Below, piece by piece: positions 8,969 to 16,848 of a stretch of 64,000 nt of DNA (its first letter is position 1; the number at the start of each line of letters is the position of its first letter). Both the position numbers and the translations under genes were made by a program. This DNA comes from Mesorhizobium sp. M7A.F.Ca.US.008.03.1.1 (GTDB taxonomy: Bacteria > Pseudomonadota > Alphaproteobacteria > Rhizobiales > Rhizobiaceae). The DNA lies in contig NZ_RZRU01000005.1 of NCBI RefSeq assembly GCF_003997495.1, positions 60,734-124,733 on the forward strand, written 5' to 3'. A model generated the notes under the pieces. It worked only from the letters and a program-made list of their open reading frames with translations. It searched no databases and was not told where the DNA came from.

Positions 8969-9916
8969 ATGGCTGAAGCCGAGAACACGATGGCGATCGC
9001 GGCTAAAGCGGCCGCGAAGCGCAAGGTCGCCAACCTCGCCTTCTGGTCGATCGTTGTCGCCTTTGTCGTGCTCGCGCTGAAGGCTGCGGCCTGGTACGTC
9101 ACCGGCTCGGTGGCGCTCTACTCGGACGCGCTGGAATCGATCGTCAACGTCATCGCCTCGGTCGCAGCCTTCTGGGCAATCCAGGTCAGCCACAAGCCGG
9201 CCGACCAGGACCACCCTTTCGGTCATCACAAGGCCGAGTACTTCTCGGCCGTGCTGGAAGGCGTGCTGATCGTGCTTGCCGCGCTATTGATCCTCAACGA
9301 GGTCTGGCGCTCCTGGCAGACCCCGTCACCTTTGGAACAGCCTTGGGAAGGTCTTGCGGTCAACGGCGTTGCCACGATCATCAACGCCTTCTGGGCCTGG
9401 ACGCTGATCCGCGCCGGCAGGGCTGAGAAATCACCGGCGCTGGTCGCCGACGGCAACCACATCATGACCGACGTGGTCACCTCGATCGGCGTCTTCGGCG
9501 GCCTGGTCGGAGCGATCCTGACCGGCTGGCAGATCCTTGACCCGGCGCTTGCCGTCCTCGTGGCGCTGAACATCCTGTGGCAGGGCTGGCATGTCATAGG
9601 TTCGTCGATGAACGGCCTGATGGACCGCGCCGTCGACACCCAGGAACACATGCGCATCCGTGACGTCATATCGGCCAATTGCAAGGGCGCGCTCGAGGTT
9701 CACGACCTCAAGACGCGCATCGCCGGCCGCGCCACCTTCATCGAGTTTCATCTGGTCGTCGACGCAGACATGTCGGTCGGCGCCAGCCATGTCATCTGCG
9801 ACCGCATCGAGGACGCGCTGAAGGCCGAAATTCCCTCGGTGCGCGTCACCATCCATGTCGAGCCCGACGACGAGGCCAAGCTGCCCAAGGGCACGACGGC
9901 CGTGCCGTTCGCTTGA
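8969..9916 (+). CDS. Cation diffusion facilitator (CDF) family divalent metal exporter
   Basis: 315 aa, six predicted membrane helices and a cytoplasmic C-terminal ferredoxin-like domain. The metal sites are recognisable: YSDALESIVN in TM2, HPFGHHKAEYFSA after TM3, DGNHIMTDVVTS in TM5. The C-terminal domain contains the HVEPDD motif. CDF proteins exchange Zn, Mn, Co or Fe(II) for protons. ATG 8969 lies 5 bases past trpE(G) and could be cotranscribed with it, though no functional link to tryptophan is evident. Confidence 0.9.
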   Translation: MAEAENTMAIAAKAAAKRKVANLAFWSIVVAFVVLALKAAAWYVTGSVALYSDALESIVNVIASVAAFWAIQVSHKPADQDHPFGHHKAEYFSAVLEGVLIVLAALLILNEVWRSWQTPSPLEQPWEGLAVNGVATIINAFWAWTLIRAGRAEKSPALVADGNHIMTDVVTSIGVFGGLVGAILTGWQILDPALAVLVALNILWQGWHVIGSSMNGLMDRAVDTQEHMRIRDVISANCKGALEVHDLKTRIAGRATFIEFHLVVDADMSVGASHVICDRIEDALKAEIPSVRVTIHVEPDDEAKLPKGTTAVPFA

Positions 9917-9922
9917 GGCGGT

Positions 9923-10309
9923 TCACCAGGTCTCGATTGAGAGATCTTTGATCCGCTCGAACTCCCCGACATTACCGGTCATCAGCGTAAGGTTCCGAGC
10001 GCGCGCCTGCCCGCCGATCAACGCATCGTAGGGACCGATCGGAGTTCCCAACGTCGCAAGCGTTGCCCGAATCTCCCCAGCATGTCTTGCGTCTTCTCGG
10101 TCGAATTCGAGCACCGGGAACTGCAGAGCATCGATGCGCGCCAAATTTTCAGCCCTTCGCTGGCTCTTTTCAGCACCATAGTACAGTTTGTGCGCGACGA
10201 TCACAGATAGGGCAAAGTCCTGCGGCCTGTGCCGTTTCAGCAGCGCCAACAGCCCGGCGTCGCCCTTGATGACCGCGATGACGGCATTGGTGTCGAGCAG
10301 GTAGATCAC
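9923..10309 (-). CDS. vapC: VapC-type PIN-domain ribonuclease toxin
   Basis: 128 aa. PIN-domain acidic residues are in place: D6 (YLLDTN), E in LYYGAEKS, and D in PIGPYDALIGGQA, with the closing TGNVGEF. VapC toxins cleave tRNA or rRNA when freed from VapB. The start is a GTG at 10309 whose GTGA overlaps the antitoxin stop, giving tight translational coupling. Confidence 0.92.
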   Translation of the reverse strand: MIYLLDTNAVIAVIKGDAGLLALLKRHRPQDFALSVIVAHKLYYGAEKSQRRAENLARIDALQFPVLEFDREDARHAGEIRATLATLGTPIGPYDALIGGQARARNLTLMTGNVGEFERIKDLSIETW

Positions 10310-10554
10310 TTGAAAATGTCATCCAAGGCAGGTCGATCCTGCCCGTCTTGATGTTCCAGCGCTGCCTCGGCGAAATCATTATCAAGCGGTCCGGTCACTT
10401 GGTCGAGCCACGCCCAATCCTGCGCAAGCGGTTCCAGGATGACGGCTTGCCCGTGACGGCGGATCGAAACCTCATCTGTTTCGAAACGGAACTCCTTGGG
10501 CAGACGCACAGCTTGTGACCGGCCCGACCAGAACACTTTTGCCTTGTCCATCAT
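10306..10554 (-). CDS. vapB: VapB-type antitoxin (AbrB/SpoVT fold)
   Basis: 82 aa from ATG 10554, with GAGG five bases upstream (ATG 10551 is also possible). The N-terminus (KVFWSGRSQAVRLPKEFRF) is the swapped-hairpin AbrB-like DNA-binding domain of VapB; the acidic C-terminal half would wrap the PIN toxin. First gene of the vapBC operon. Confidence 0.92.
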   Translation of the reverse strand: MMDKAKVFWSGRSQAVRLPKEFRFETDEVSIRRHGQAVILEPLAQDWAWLDQVTGPLDNDFAEAALEHQDGQDRPALDDIFK

Positions 10555-10570
10555 GCTATCCTCAAAATGA

Positions 10571-10589
10571 GATATAGCAAAGATATATC
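10571..10589 (-). promoter_or_regulatory. Candidate vapBC operator/promoter
   Basis: GATATA occurs at 10571-10576 and again at 10582-10587, 11 bases (one helical turn) apart. The second copy sits inside the palindrome GATATATC (10582-10589). This AT-rich stretch is 17-35 bases upstream of the vapB start, the usual place for VapBC autoregulation. Confidence 0.45.
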
Positions 10590-10618
10590 CCCTCATAGCG
10601 ACGTAGACAAGTCCAAGC

Positions 10619-11722
10619 TCAAGGCATGCAGGCCGATTGCGGCATTGGCTGCAGGCGATAGACCTTGTCGTCGGATTTGGTCTTGCCGTCGGCGGCCTTC
10701 GAACACAGATCGACGATCGCGAGTGCGCTGTTGGGATTGGCTAGCATCATCGTGCCGTTGGCGCCGCGTTTGAGGAAGATTTCCTTCTGCGCAATGTCGC
10801 AGGAGAAATCGCTCATCTTCGAGCTGGCCGCACAGCGCCACTGGTCGGCTTCGCCCTGGCAGGAATAGGTCTGCGTCACCTCAGCCGATTTCTCCCGTGT
10901 GGTGACGGTAACGGCAATCTCGGCCCCGTCTGGCCAGTTGGCGGCGTCACCGCCCGTGGCGAAGGACGCCAGCTCTACCTTGCCGCGGAAAACCCGGATC
11001 GACTGGGTGAGTTGATCGGGGTGCGAGCCGAGATGCGCTGCGTCGTAGTCGCGCCCATAGCAGAACGCCTGGTCCGGCTTCAGCCGCTCGCGCAGCGGCG
11101 GTCCAAGCGCAGGATCGACTGGGTCGATGCGCGCGAATTCCGCCTTGCAGGTCGCTGCCGGCATCGGGTCGAGGCGGAAATTGTCGTCCTCCGAGCCGAG
11201 CGCCTGCCTGCCATATTCCGCTGCGCCAAGCTCCTCTTCCGATCCGGCATCGAGATAGATGTCGGGCTGCAGATCCGAGAGGAACAGCCGACCCTTGTCG
11301 TCGACCTTCAGCGACGCAAGCGTCCGGTCGCATTCCATGCCGCAATGGATCGGGCCCGTCTTGCCGTCCTCGGACGCATGATTGCACCAGCCGCCGGCCC
11401 ATTCAGGCGACTTGGCGCCGCGCACGGTGGTGGCGATGAAGGCATTGTAGGATGTGTCGGAATTCACGGTCGGCTCCTCATTCGGCCGGCTGACCGGATC
11501 ATGGCCGTAGAAGAAGAAGATCCGCGCCACCTTCTGCTTCGGGTGCGCCTTGAGATGCGCCGCATCATAGACGCGGCTGAAACAGACATCAGCGCCGTTC
11601 GGACTGAGTTCGGTGAGCTTCAGCGCATCGTCGGCGGAGGCCGATCCGGCAAGCGCGCCAAGCAGCACGGCGCCAAACCCGGCGCCGGCAACTGTCTTCC
11701 ATTCCCCCAACCCAAACGCCAT
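10619..11722 (-). CDS. Secreted protein of unknown function with two tandem homologous modules
   Basis: 367 aa. Signal peptide with predicted cleavage after ASA (residue 30). The mature part is two copies of one module. Copy 1 begins CFSRVYDAAHLKAHPKQ (47-63) and closes NFRLDPMPAATC (181-192). Copy 2 begins CYGRDYDAAHLGSHPDQ (221-237) and closes VYRLQPMPQSAC at the C-terminus. Both carry conserved Cys residues that probably form disulfides in the periplasm. ATG 11722 has GGAGGAGAGG upstream. It is divergent from the DsrE-like gene, which is also exported. I do not recognise the family. Confidence 0.8.
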   Translation of the reverse strand: MAFGLGEWKTVAGAGFGAVLLGALAGSASADDALKLTELSPNGADVCFSRVYDAAHLKAHPKQKVARIFFFYGHDPVSRPNEEPTVNSDTSYNAFIATTVRGAKSPEWAGGWCNHASEDGKTGPIHCGMECDRTLASLKVDDKGRLFLSDLQPDIYLDAGSEEELGAAEYGRQALGSEDDNFRLDPMPAATCKAEFARIDPVDPALGPPLRERLKPDQAFCYGRDYDAAHLGSHPDQLTQSIRVFRGKVELASFATGGDAANWPDGAEIAVTVTTREKSAEVTQTYSCQGEADQWRCAASSKMSDFSCDIAQKEIFLKRGANGTMMLANPNSALAIVDLCSKAADGKTKSDDKVYRLQPMPQSACMP

Positions 11723-11824
11723 GTGACCTCTCCTCCGCATCGACAGGACGCAACGTCAATTTATGCTAGTATTGCGGTTGGAGACACGCAATTCGCGGTC
11801 AGCCGCCAAGTGGAGGAGGATGCC

Positions 11825-12262
11825 ATGCGCCGGCGCGATATGTTCCGCGCGGTTCTTGCCGGAACCGGAACGCTTCTCGGTCTGCGGGCAGTACAGGCAG
11901 CCGCCACCGAGCCAACAAGGCAAAAAGTTGCCTACCACTTGAGCGACACCGACAAGGTCAATTTCGTGCTCGGCAACATCAAGAACCACTATGAGGGTAC
12001 CGGCGGCAAGGTCGACATCGTGCTGGTCGTGCATGGTCCCGCGCTCGCGGCTTTCAAGTCGAAAGGCATATCGGCCGCGATTTCCGGGCGCTTCGCCGGC
12101 CTGGTGCGGCAGGGGCTGGAACCCCACGCTTGCGCCAACACCATGCAAGGCATGGATATTTCGCTCCCCGACCTGCTTGCCGGGTTCCATGCAGCCGACA
12201 GGGGCGGCGTCGTCAAGCTCGCCGAACTGCAAGGCCAGGGCTACGCCTATCTGCGCCCGTAG
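11825..12262 (+). CDS. Exported DsrE/DsrF-like family protein
   Basis: 145 aa. The N-terminus MRRRDMFRAVLAGTGTLLGL resembles a Tat signal, followed by a DsrE-like fold (KVAYHLSDTDKVNFVLGNI, VDIVLVVHGPALAAFK, CANTMQGMDIS). DsrE relatives handle sulfur transfer, but this periplasmic subfamily has no defined role. GGAGGAGG (11812-11819) fixes the start. The gene ends just before a palindromic intergenic element. Confidence 0.85.
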   Translation: MRRRDMFRAVLAGTGTLLGLRAVQAAATEPTRQKVAYHLSDTDKVNFVLGNIKNHYEGTGGKVDIVLVVHGPALAAFKSKGISAAISGRFAGLVRQGLEPHACANTMQGMDISLPDLLAGFHAADRGGVVKLAELQGQGYAYLRP

Positions 12263-12350
12263 AGCGGTTTGTTTGACGCAAATTCCCTAAGTGAAAGCGC
12301 TGCTCGCTTTTCCCGGAAACCGCTTCACACTTTTCCTTGAATTGCTCCAA
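12261..12350 (-). repeat. Palindromic intergenic element, family A (reverse orientation)
   Basis: Its reverse complement begins GGAGCAATTCAAGGAAAAGT and continues with a GTGAAGCGGTTTCCGGG core. The same core occurs at 15526-15610, 34785-34888 and, shortened, at 38453-38500. Internal inverted repeats suggest a RIME-like mobile or miniature palindromic unit of rhizobia. Confidence 0.7.
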
Positions 12351-12412
12351 GGCTTGAACACCGGGGTGGCAAGGGCCTACGAAGGGCAGGCAGACATCCC
12401 GGAGGAAGAAAC

Positions 12413-13192
12413 GTGCCAGCCACCACACTCAGCATACCCGATCTTGCCGGCAAGGCGGTGCTGGTTACCGGTGCGTCGACCGGCATCGGGGCAGCGCTCG
12501 CGCTGGCCTATGCAGCGCAGAAATGCAAGGTGGCGCTGCACTACAATTCGAGTCAGGACGCCGCCGAGAAGCTCGGCCTGACGATTGCCGACAAGGGCGG
12601 CGAGGTGTTTCTCGTTCAGGGCGATTTCTCCGTTGCCGCCGATGTCGAACGCGTCGTCGAGGATAGCGCGCAATATTTCGGCCGCCTCGACGGGCTGGTC
12701 AACAATGCCGGCGGCATGCTTGGCCGCATCCCCTATGCCAAGCAGACCGAGGCGCATTACGACGCTGTGATGGATCTCAACGCCCGTTCGGTGCTGACCG
12801 CTTCGCGCAAGGCGGTCCCGTGGCTGAAGAAACAGGGCGGCTTCATCGTCAACACCTCCTCGATCGCCGCCCGCAATGGTGCCGGCGGCGGCGCCGGGCT
12901 TTACGGCTCGGCCAAGGCCTTCGTCTCCAATGTGACGCGCGGCATGGCCAAGGAGCTGATTGGCTTCGGCATTCGCGTCAACGCGGTGGCGCCCGGCACC
13001 ATCCTCACCCCGTTCCACGAGCGCTATTCGACCGACGAGCAGATGAAGGGCATGGTCGCCACCATTCCGCAGGGACGCGCCGGCACGGCGCAGGATTGCG
13101 TCGGCGCCTATCTGTTCCTCTCTTCCGATCTTCTCAGCGGCTACATCACCGGCCAGGTGATCGAGGTGAATGGCGGCCAGTTGATGCCTTGA
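12413..13192 (+). CDS. SDR-family NAD(P)-dependent oxidoreductase
   Basis: 259 aa, classical short-chain dehydrogenase: TGASTGIG cofactor loop, LVNNAGG, catalytic Ser-Tyr-Lys (NTSSIAARN, then LYGSAK), APGTILTPFHERY, C-terminal GYITGQVIEVNGGQLMP. GTG start at 12413 behind GGAGGAAG (12401-12408). Probably reduces or oxidises a small carbonyl/alcohol; substrate unknown. The monooxygenase-like gene 63 bases downstream may be cotranscribed. Confidence 0.88.
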   Translation: MPATTLSIPDLAGKAVLVTGASTGIGAALALAYAAQKCKVALHYNSSQDAAEKLGLTIADKGGEVFLVQGDFSVAADVERVVEDSAQYFGRLDGLVNNAGGMLGRIPYAKQTEAHYDAVMDLNARSVLTASRKAVPWLKKQGGFIVNTSSIAARNGAGGGAGLYGSAKAFVSNVTRGMAKELIGFGIRVNAVAPGTILTPFHERYSTDEQMKGMVATIPQGRAGTAQDCVGAYLFLSSDLLSGYITGQVIEVNGGQLMP

Positions 13193-13255
13193 ACGGCTAT
13201 CGGCATACTGGCGATCTGCATGCTCTTGTCGAAAACCTCAAAGGGAGACAACCGA

Positions 13256-13564
13256 ATGTACGGACTGATCGGCAAGATGCGGGCGGCGCGCGGCCAGCGC
13301 GACGCGGTCATGGACCTCCTGCGCGCCAGCACCGGCGCCCTGCCGGGCTGCCTGAGCTACATCATCGCCCGCGACCCCGCCGACGCCGACGCGATCTGGG
13401 TCACCGAAGTGTGGACCGACGCCGAAAGCCACAAGGCCTCGCTGCAGCTTCCGGAAGTCCAGGCGGCGATCGCCAAGGCGCGGCCATTCATCGCCGGCTT
13501 TGAATTCCAGGTCGAGACCCACCCCGTCGGCGGCTTCGGGCTGGTTGACGGCAAGACGGGATGA
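13256..13564 (+). CDS. ABM-domain (antibiotic biosynthesis monooxygenase-like) protein
   Basis: 102 aa, dimeric alpha/beta-barrel ABM domain: MYGLIGKMRAARGQRDAVMD, GCLSYIIARDPADAD, WVTEVWTDAESHKASLQLP, IAGFEFQVETHPVGG. Relatives include YgiN-type quinol monooxygenases and stress-related proteins. GGGAGAC upstream supports ATG 13256. Same strand as the SDR gene and probably in its transcript. Confidence 0.85.
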   Translation: MYGLIGKMRAARGQRDAVMDLLRASTGALPGCLSYIIARDPADADAIWVTEVWTDAESHKASLQLPEVQAAIAKARPFIAGFEFQVETHPVGGFGLVDGKTG

Positions 13565-13652
13565 TCTCTACGCACGTATGCCGAGGGGAAGTTCGCACCT
13601 TGGTACAATAGCGACAGGCCAGTTCATTGCACTCCACTTGCAATGCTCTGAA

Positions 13653-13683
13653 AATGGACTAAGTTCAGAGGACTAAGTCCATT
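13653..13683 (+). promoter_or_regulatory. Candidate operator of the phd/PIN module
   Basis: AATGGACT (13653-13660) and AGTCCATT (13676-13683) form a perfect 8-bp inverted repeat. GGACTAAGT is also repeated directly at 13656-13664 and 13670-13678. The block ends 14 bases before the antitoxin ATG, where toxin-antitoxin autorepression normally acts. Confidence 0.6.
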
Positions 13684-13697
13684 TGAGGCAACCTGCG

Positions 13698-13943
13698 ATG
13701 CAGACCGTGAACATCCACAATGCGAAGACCAATCTTTCGCGTCTCGTTGACCGAGCTGCCAAAGGTGAGTCGTTCATCATCGCCAAGGCGGGCAAACCAT
13801 TGGTCAAAGTCGTGCCTATTGATCAGCCGGCCTCGTCGCAGGCGCGAAGGGTCGGTTTTATGGCCGGCCAGTTTTCCGTTCCCGACGATTTCGACCGCAT
13901 GGGCGGCGAGGAGATTGAACAACTGTTCGGTGTCAACACTTGA
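13698..13943 (+). CDS. Phd/YefM-family antitoxin
   Basis: 81 aa. The Phd-type N-terminus (MQTVNIHNAKTNLSRLVDRA) is followed by FIIAKAGKPLVKVVPID and an acidic C-terminal toxin-binding tail. ATG 13698 is chosen over TTG 13683 on family start and the GAGG before it. The stop TGA (13941-13943) overlaps the toxin's TTG start. Confidence 0.92.
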   Translation: MQTVNIHNAKTNLSRLVDRAAKGESFIIAKAGKPLVKVVPIDQPASSQARRVGFMAGQFSVPDDFDRMGGEEIEQLFGVNT

Positions 13944-14326
13944 AACTGTTACTCGACACCCATTTGCTGCTGTGGGCGGCTGGCGAACCGGATCGGCTAC
14001 CACTTGCGGCTCTCGCCGAGATTGAGAACCCAGAGAACGAATTGCTGTTCAGTCCTGCCAGCCTTTGGGAGATCGCAATCAAACGAGGACTTGGACGGGA
14101 TGATTTCCAAGTCGACCCCCGTTTGCTCCGGCGAGGCCTATTCGACAACGGCTATCACGACCTGCCGATCACCAGCGAACATGCCCTCGCCATCGACGGA
14201 CTTCCGGCGATCCACAAGGATCCCTTCGATCGAATCCTGGTCGCCCAGGCAACCGTGGAGGGGATTACCTTGCTGACGATAGACGATCTTGTCGCCCGTT
14301 ATCCTGGTCCTATCCGAAAGCTCTGA
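13940..14326 (+). CDS. PIN-domain toxin paired with the Phd antitoxin
   Basis: 128 aa. MKLLLDTHLLLWAAGEP is the classic start of PIN toxins paired with Phd antitoxins. Further acidic residues are E in SLWEIAIKRGLG and D in KDPFDRILVAQA and LTIDD. Likely a ribonuclease neutralised by the upstream protein. TTG start at 13940, four-base overlap (TTGA) with the antitoxin. Confidence 0.92.
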   Translation: MKLLLDTHLLLWAAGEPDRLPLAALAEIENPENELLFSPASLWEIAIKRGLGRDDFQVDPRLLRRGLFDNGYHDLPITSEHALAIDGLPAIHKDPFDRILVAQATVEGITLLTIDDLVARYPGPIRKL

Positions 14327-14421
14327 CACCTTTGGTAAACTGCGCGAATCGCGCATCATACAGCTCTCTTTTTCGGCGTAGCGGGGTTCGCATCGTCCCG
14401 CTTCAAGTCTAAGACCGAAAC

Positions 14422-15522
14422 ATGGATTCCTCGGCCGAGCAGCCACCAGACCAGCCCACCATCGAACGCATGGCTCGGATGCGCAAGCTCTGGCAATGGC
14501 TGGCCCTGCTGATCGTCTCCCTGCTGTTTGCCGGCGCGCTGGAATTCGCGGCCCTGCCGGCGGCACTGCTGATCGGGCCGATGCTGGCGGCCATCGTCGC
14601 TGGCACCAATGGCGCCACGGTGCGCGTGCCGCGCCTGCTGTTCGCCGCCGCCCAGGCGATCGTCGGCTGCCTCGTCGCGGCGTCGATCTCGGCCGATATC
14701 TTTCCGGTCTTCTACCAGGAATGGCCGTTGTTTCTCGGCGTCGTGGTGGCCACCGTCACGGCCTCCAGCCTGCTCGGCTGGCTGATCAGCCGCTGGCGTA
14801 TCCTGCCCGGCACCACCGCCGTCTGGGGCTCGTCGCCGGGTGCGGCCACCGCTATGGTGCTGATGGCCGGCGCGTTCGGCGCCGACCAGCGCCTTGTCGC
14901 TTTCATGCAATATCTGCGCGTCATCTTCGTCTCGATGACGGCAGCACTCGTTGCCAAGATGTGGGTCGACACGTCGGGCGTCGAAATCCCCGCCATCATC
15001 TGGTTTCCGCCGATCGATGCCCAAGCCTTCGCAGCCACCATCGGCATCGCCGTCGTAGGCGGCCTGGCGGGAAAGCTGTGCCGGCTGCCCTCGCCCTTCT
15101 TCCTCGGCACCTTTATCTTCGGCACTGTCGTGCATCTCGGCTTGGGCGTGGAGATGCAATTGCCGCAATGGCTGCTGGCCGTCAGTTACGCCATGGTTGG
15201 CTGGTCGATCGGCCTGAACTTCACAAGGGCGATCCTGCGCCATGCGACGCGCGCTCTGCCGCAGATCATCGCCTCGATCGTAGCGCTGATCGCCTTTTGC
15301 GGCGGCCTTGCCTTCATGATCAGCCATCTCCTGGGCATCGATCCGCTGACCGCCTATCTGGCGACCAGCCCCGGCGGCATGGACAGCATCGCCATCATCG
15401 CCGCCGCCGCCCAGAACGTCGACATCTCTTTCGTCATGGCCCTGCAATCGGCACGCTTCCTGATCGTGCTGCTGGTCGGCCCGAGCGTCGCGCGGCTGGT
15501 GGCGAGAAGCGTCAGGCAATAG
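14422..15522 (+). CDS. AbrB-family (PF05145) integral membrane protein
   Basis: 366 aa, about ten membrane helices in two homologous halves, each with the family motif (LPAALLIGPMLAAIVAG in the first, LPSPFFLGTFIFGTVVH in the second). Also PGTTAVWGSSPGAATAMVLMA and TSPGGMDSIAIIAAAA. Often annotated as ammonia monooxygenase or AbrB regulator; both names are misleading, since this is a putative transporter of unknown substrate. The stop lies immediately before a palindromic element. Confidence 0.85.
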   Translation: MDSSAEQPPDQPTIERMARMRKLWQWLALLIVSLLFAGALEFAALPAALLIGPMLAAIVAGTNGATVRVPRLLFAAAQAIVGCLVAASISADIFPVFYQEWPLFLGVVVATVTASSLLGWLISRWRILPGTTAVWGSSPGAATAMVLMAGAFGADQRLVAFMQYLRVIFVSMTAALVAKMWVDTSGVEIPAIIWFPPIDAQAFAATIGIAVVGGLAGKLCRLPSPFFLGTFIFGTVVHLGLGVEMQLPQWLLAVSYAMVGWSIGLNFTRAILRHATRALPQIIASIVALIAFCGGLAFMISHLLGIDPLTAYLATSPGGMDSIAIIAAAAQNVDISFVMALQSARFLIVLLVGPSVARLVARSVRQ

Positions 15523-15525
15523 GCA

Positions 15526-15610
15526 AAGCAATTCCAGGAAAAGTGTGACGCGGTTTTCCCGGGAAAAGCGCATAGCGCTTCCCCAGGGAATTGCTTCAAA
15601 ACAAAGTGTC
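15526..15610 (+). repeat. Palindromic intergenic element, family A
   Basis: AAGCAATTCC (15526-15535) is mirrored by GGAATTGCTT (15587-15596). Inside lie TTTTCCCGGGAAAA (15554-15567) and AAGCGCATAGCGCTT (15566-15580). The nested dyads can fold as a cruciform between the convergent AbrB-family and siderophore-interacting genes. Member of the same family as 12261-12350 and 34785-34888. Confidence 0.75.
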
Positions 15611-15643
15611 TAGCCGCCGCCGGAGACAGTCATAAGCAGCGGA

Positions 15644-16723
15644 TTATTCCTCGTCGCCCTCATTCTCGCCTTGCGCGTCCCGGCGCCAGTAGGCCGTAAC
15701 CAGGTGCCGGTCGCGCGGCAGGCCCCACTGCTGGCGCACGATCTTGCGTATCTCGCGGAAATCGCCGAATTCGCATCCGGCCCAGACGTACAGGCCGTCG
15801 GCAAGCGCCATATGACTGCGCTCCAGCAAGGCGGAGGACAACAGGCCCGCGGTGCCGGCCTCAAGGCCGCGCCGGTAAAGCCAGGTGATGTCGATATTAT
15901 CCCCTTGCGCCAGCGCCATTCGGTCATCCGGCCCATCGACCTCGATCAGCGCCTCGGCGCGTGTTGACGGCGGCAGATGCTCCAAAATCCTGCCTATGGC
16001 GGGAAGTGCTGTGTCGTCGCCGAACAAAAGCAGGGTCTGCGCCACCGGGGCGTCGCCGCCGCCGGGTCCGATCATGCCGATGACGTCTCCTGCCTGCGCG
16101 TTTTGCGCGAAGGTGGCGGCGGGCGTCTCCTGGCCGGGGTGCAGCACGAAATCGACATCGAGCCAGCCGCTTGCGGCATCCAGCGCCCGGATCGTGTAGA
16201 CCCGCACGGCAAGGACATCGTCGCCCGAAGGCCAGACAATCAGGCCGTCGGCACCCATCGTCGGCCAGACCGGCCGCCTGCTGCGCGGCGGCAGCAGCAG
16301 CCGCATGTGCAGGCCGCCATGGCTAAACCGGCCGAGATCCTTGCCGGCGAAGCGCAGGCGCTGCATATGCGCCGAGATCCGCGTCGACGACACCACCGTG
16401 ATCTCGCGGAAGAAGACCGGCGTGCCGGCGTCAACGCCGTCGCCTTGCCAATGAATGCCCCTGGTCGTGCCGAGATGTTCGGCGAGATGGCCGGCAACCG
16501 TCATCTTCATGTAGGACAGGCAGGTTTCGTCGGTCGCCGCGACGCGGATCAGTACGCTTTCATCATCGAGCGTAGCGCTCAACGAACCATAGTAGAGGCG
16601 AAGCTCCCATTGGTCGGCGACGCCGGTGTCGATCTCGAACTCGCTGTGCTCGGCGCGAAGCCGGTCCATCACCGACCTGATCGCTGCGTCGCTGATACGG
16701 GTCTGCGCGCTCAGTTGGTCCAT
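15644..16723 (-). CDS. Siderophore-interacting protein with N-terminal DUF2218 domain
   Basis: 359 aa. Residues ~1-95 are a DUF2218 domain (EFEIDTGVADQWELRLYYGS, then LSYMKMTVAGHLAEHLG). The rest is a SIP/ViuB ferric-siderophore reductase: FAD-binding barrel with VRVYTIRALD and DVDFVLHPG, then the NAD(P)-binding part (FGDDTALPAIGRILEHLP, YVWAGCEFGDFREIRK, VTAYWRRD). SIPs reduce Fe(III)-siderophores in the cytoplasm. A TGA-N9-TCA iron box lies ~95 bases upstream. No siderophore receptor is adjacent. Confidence 0.9.
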   Translation of the reverse strand: MDQLSAQTRISDAAIRSVMDRLRAEHSEFEIDTGVADQWELRLYYGSLSATLDDESVLIRVAATDETCLSYMKMTVAGHLAEHLGTTRGIHWQGDGVDAGTPVFFREITVVSSTRISAHMQRLRFAGKDLGRFSHGGLHMRLLLPPRSRRPVWPTMGADGLIVWPSGDDVLAVRVYTIRALDAASGWLDVDFVLHPGQETPAATFAQNAQAGDVIGMIGPGGGDAPVAQTLLLFGDDTALPAIGRILEHLPPSTRAEALIEVDGPDDRMALAQGDNIDITWLYRRGLEAGTAGLLSSALLERSHMALADGLYVWAGCEFGDFREIRKIVRQQWGLPRDRHLVTAYWRRDAQGENEGDEE

Positions 16724-16816
16724 CGCTCAAGTCCTTCACAACAGTTCTGGGCAAGCGCCGCGGCGCCACCGCCGTCAGCGGCATGCCACACCCGCTCCGG
16801 CGTTTCCACATAAACT

Positions 16817-16831
16817 TGATTATAAAACTCA
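16817..16831 (-). promoter_or_regulatory. Candidate RirA iron-responsive operator (IRO, TGA-N9-TCA)
   Basis: TGATTATAAAACTCA matches the rhizobial IRO box consensus TGA-N9-TCA inside an AT-rich stretch, 94-108 bases upstream of the siderophore-interacting protein start. RirA represses iron-uptake genes in Rhizobiales through such sites, which fits the gene's role. It is also close to the end of the LysR gene, so position alone does not prove function. Confidence 0.5.
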
Positions 16832-16848
16832 TATTATGCGATGAGCGC

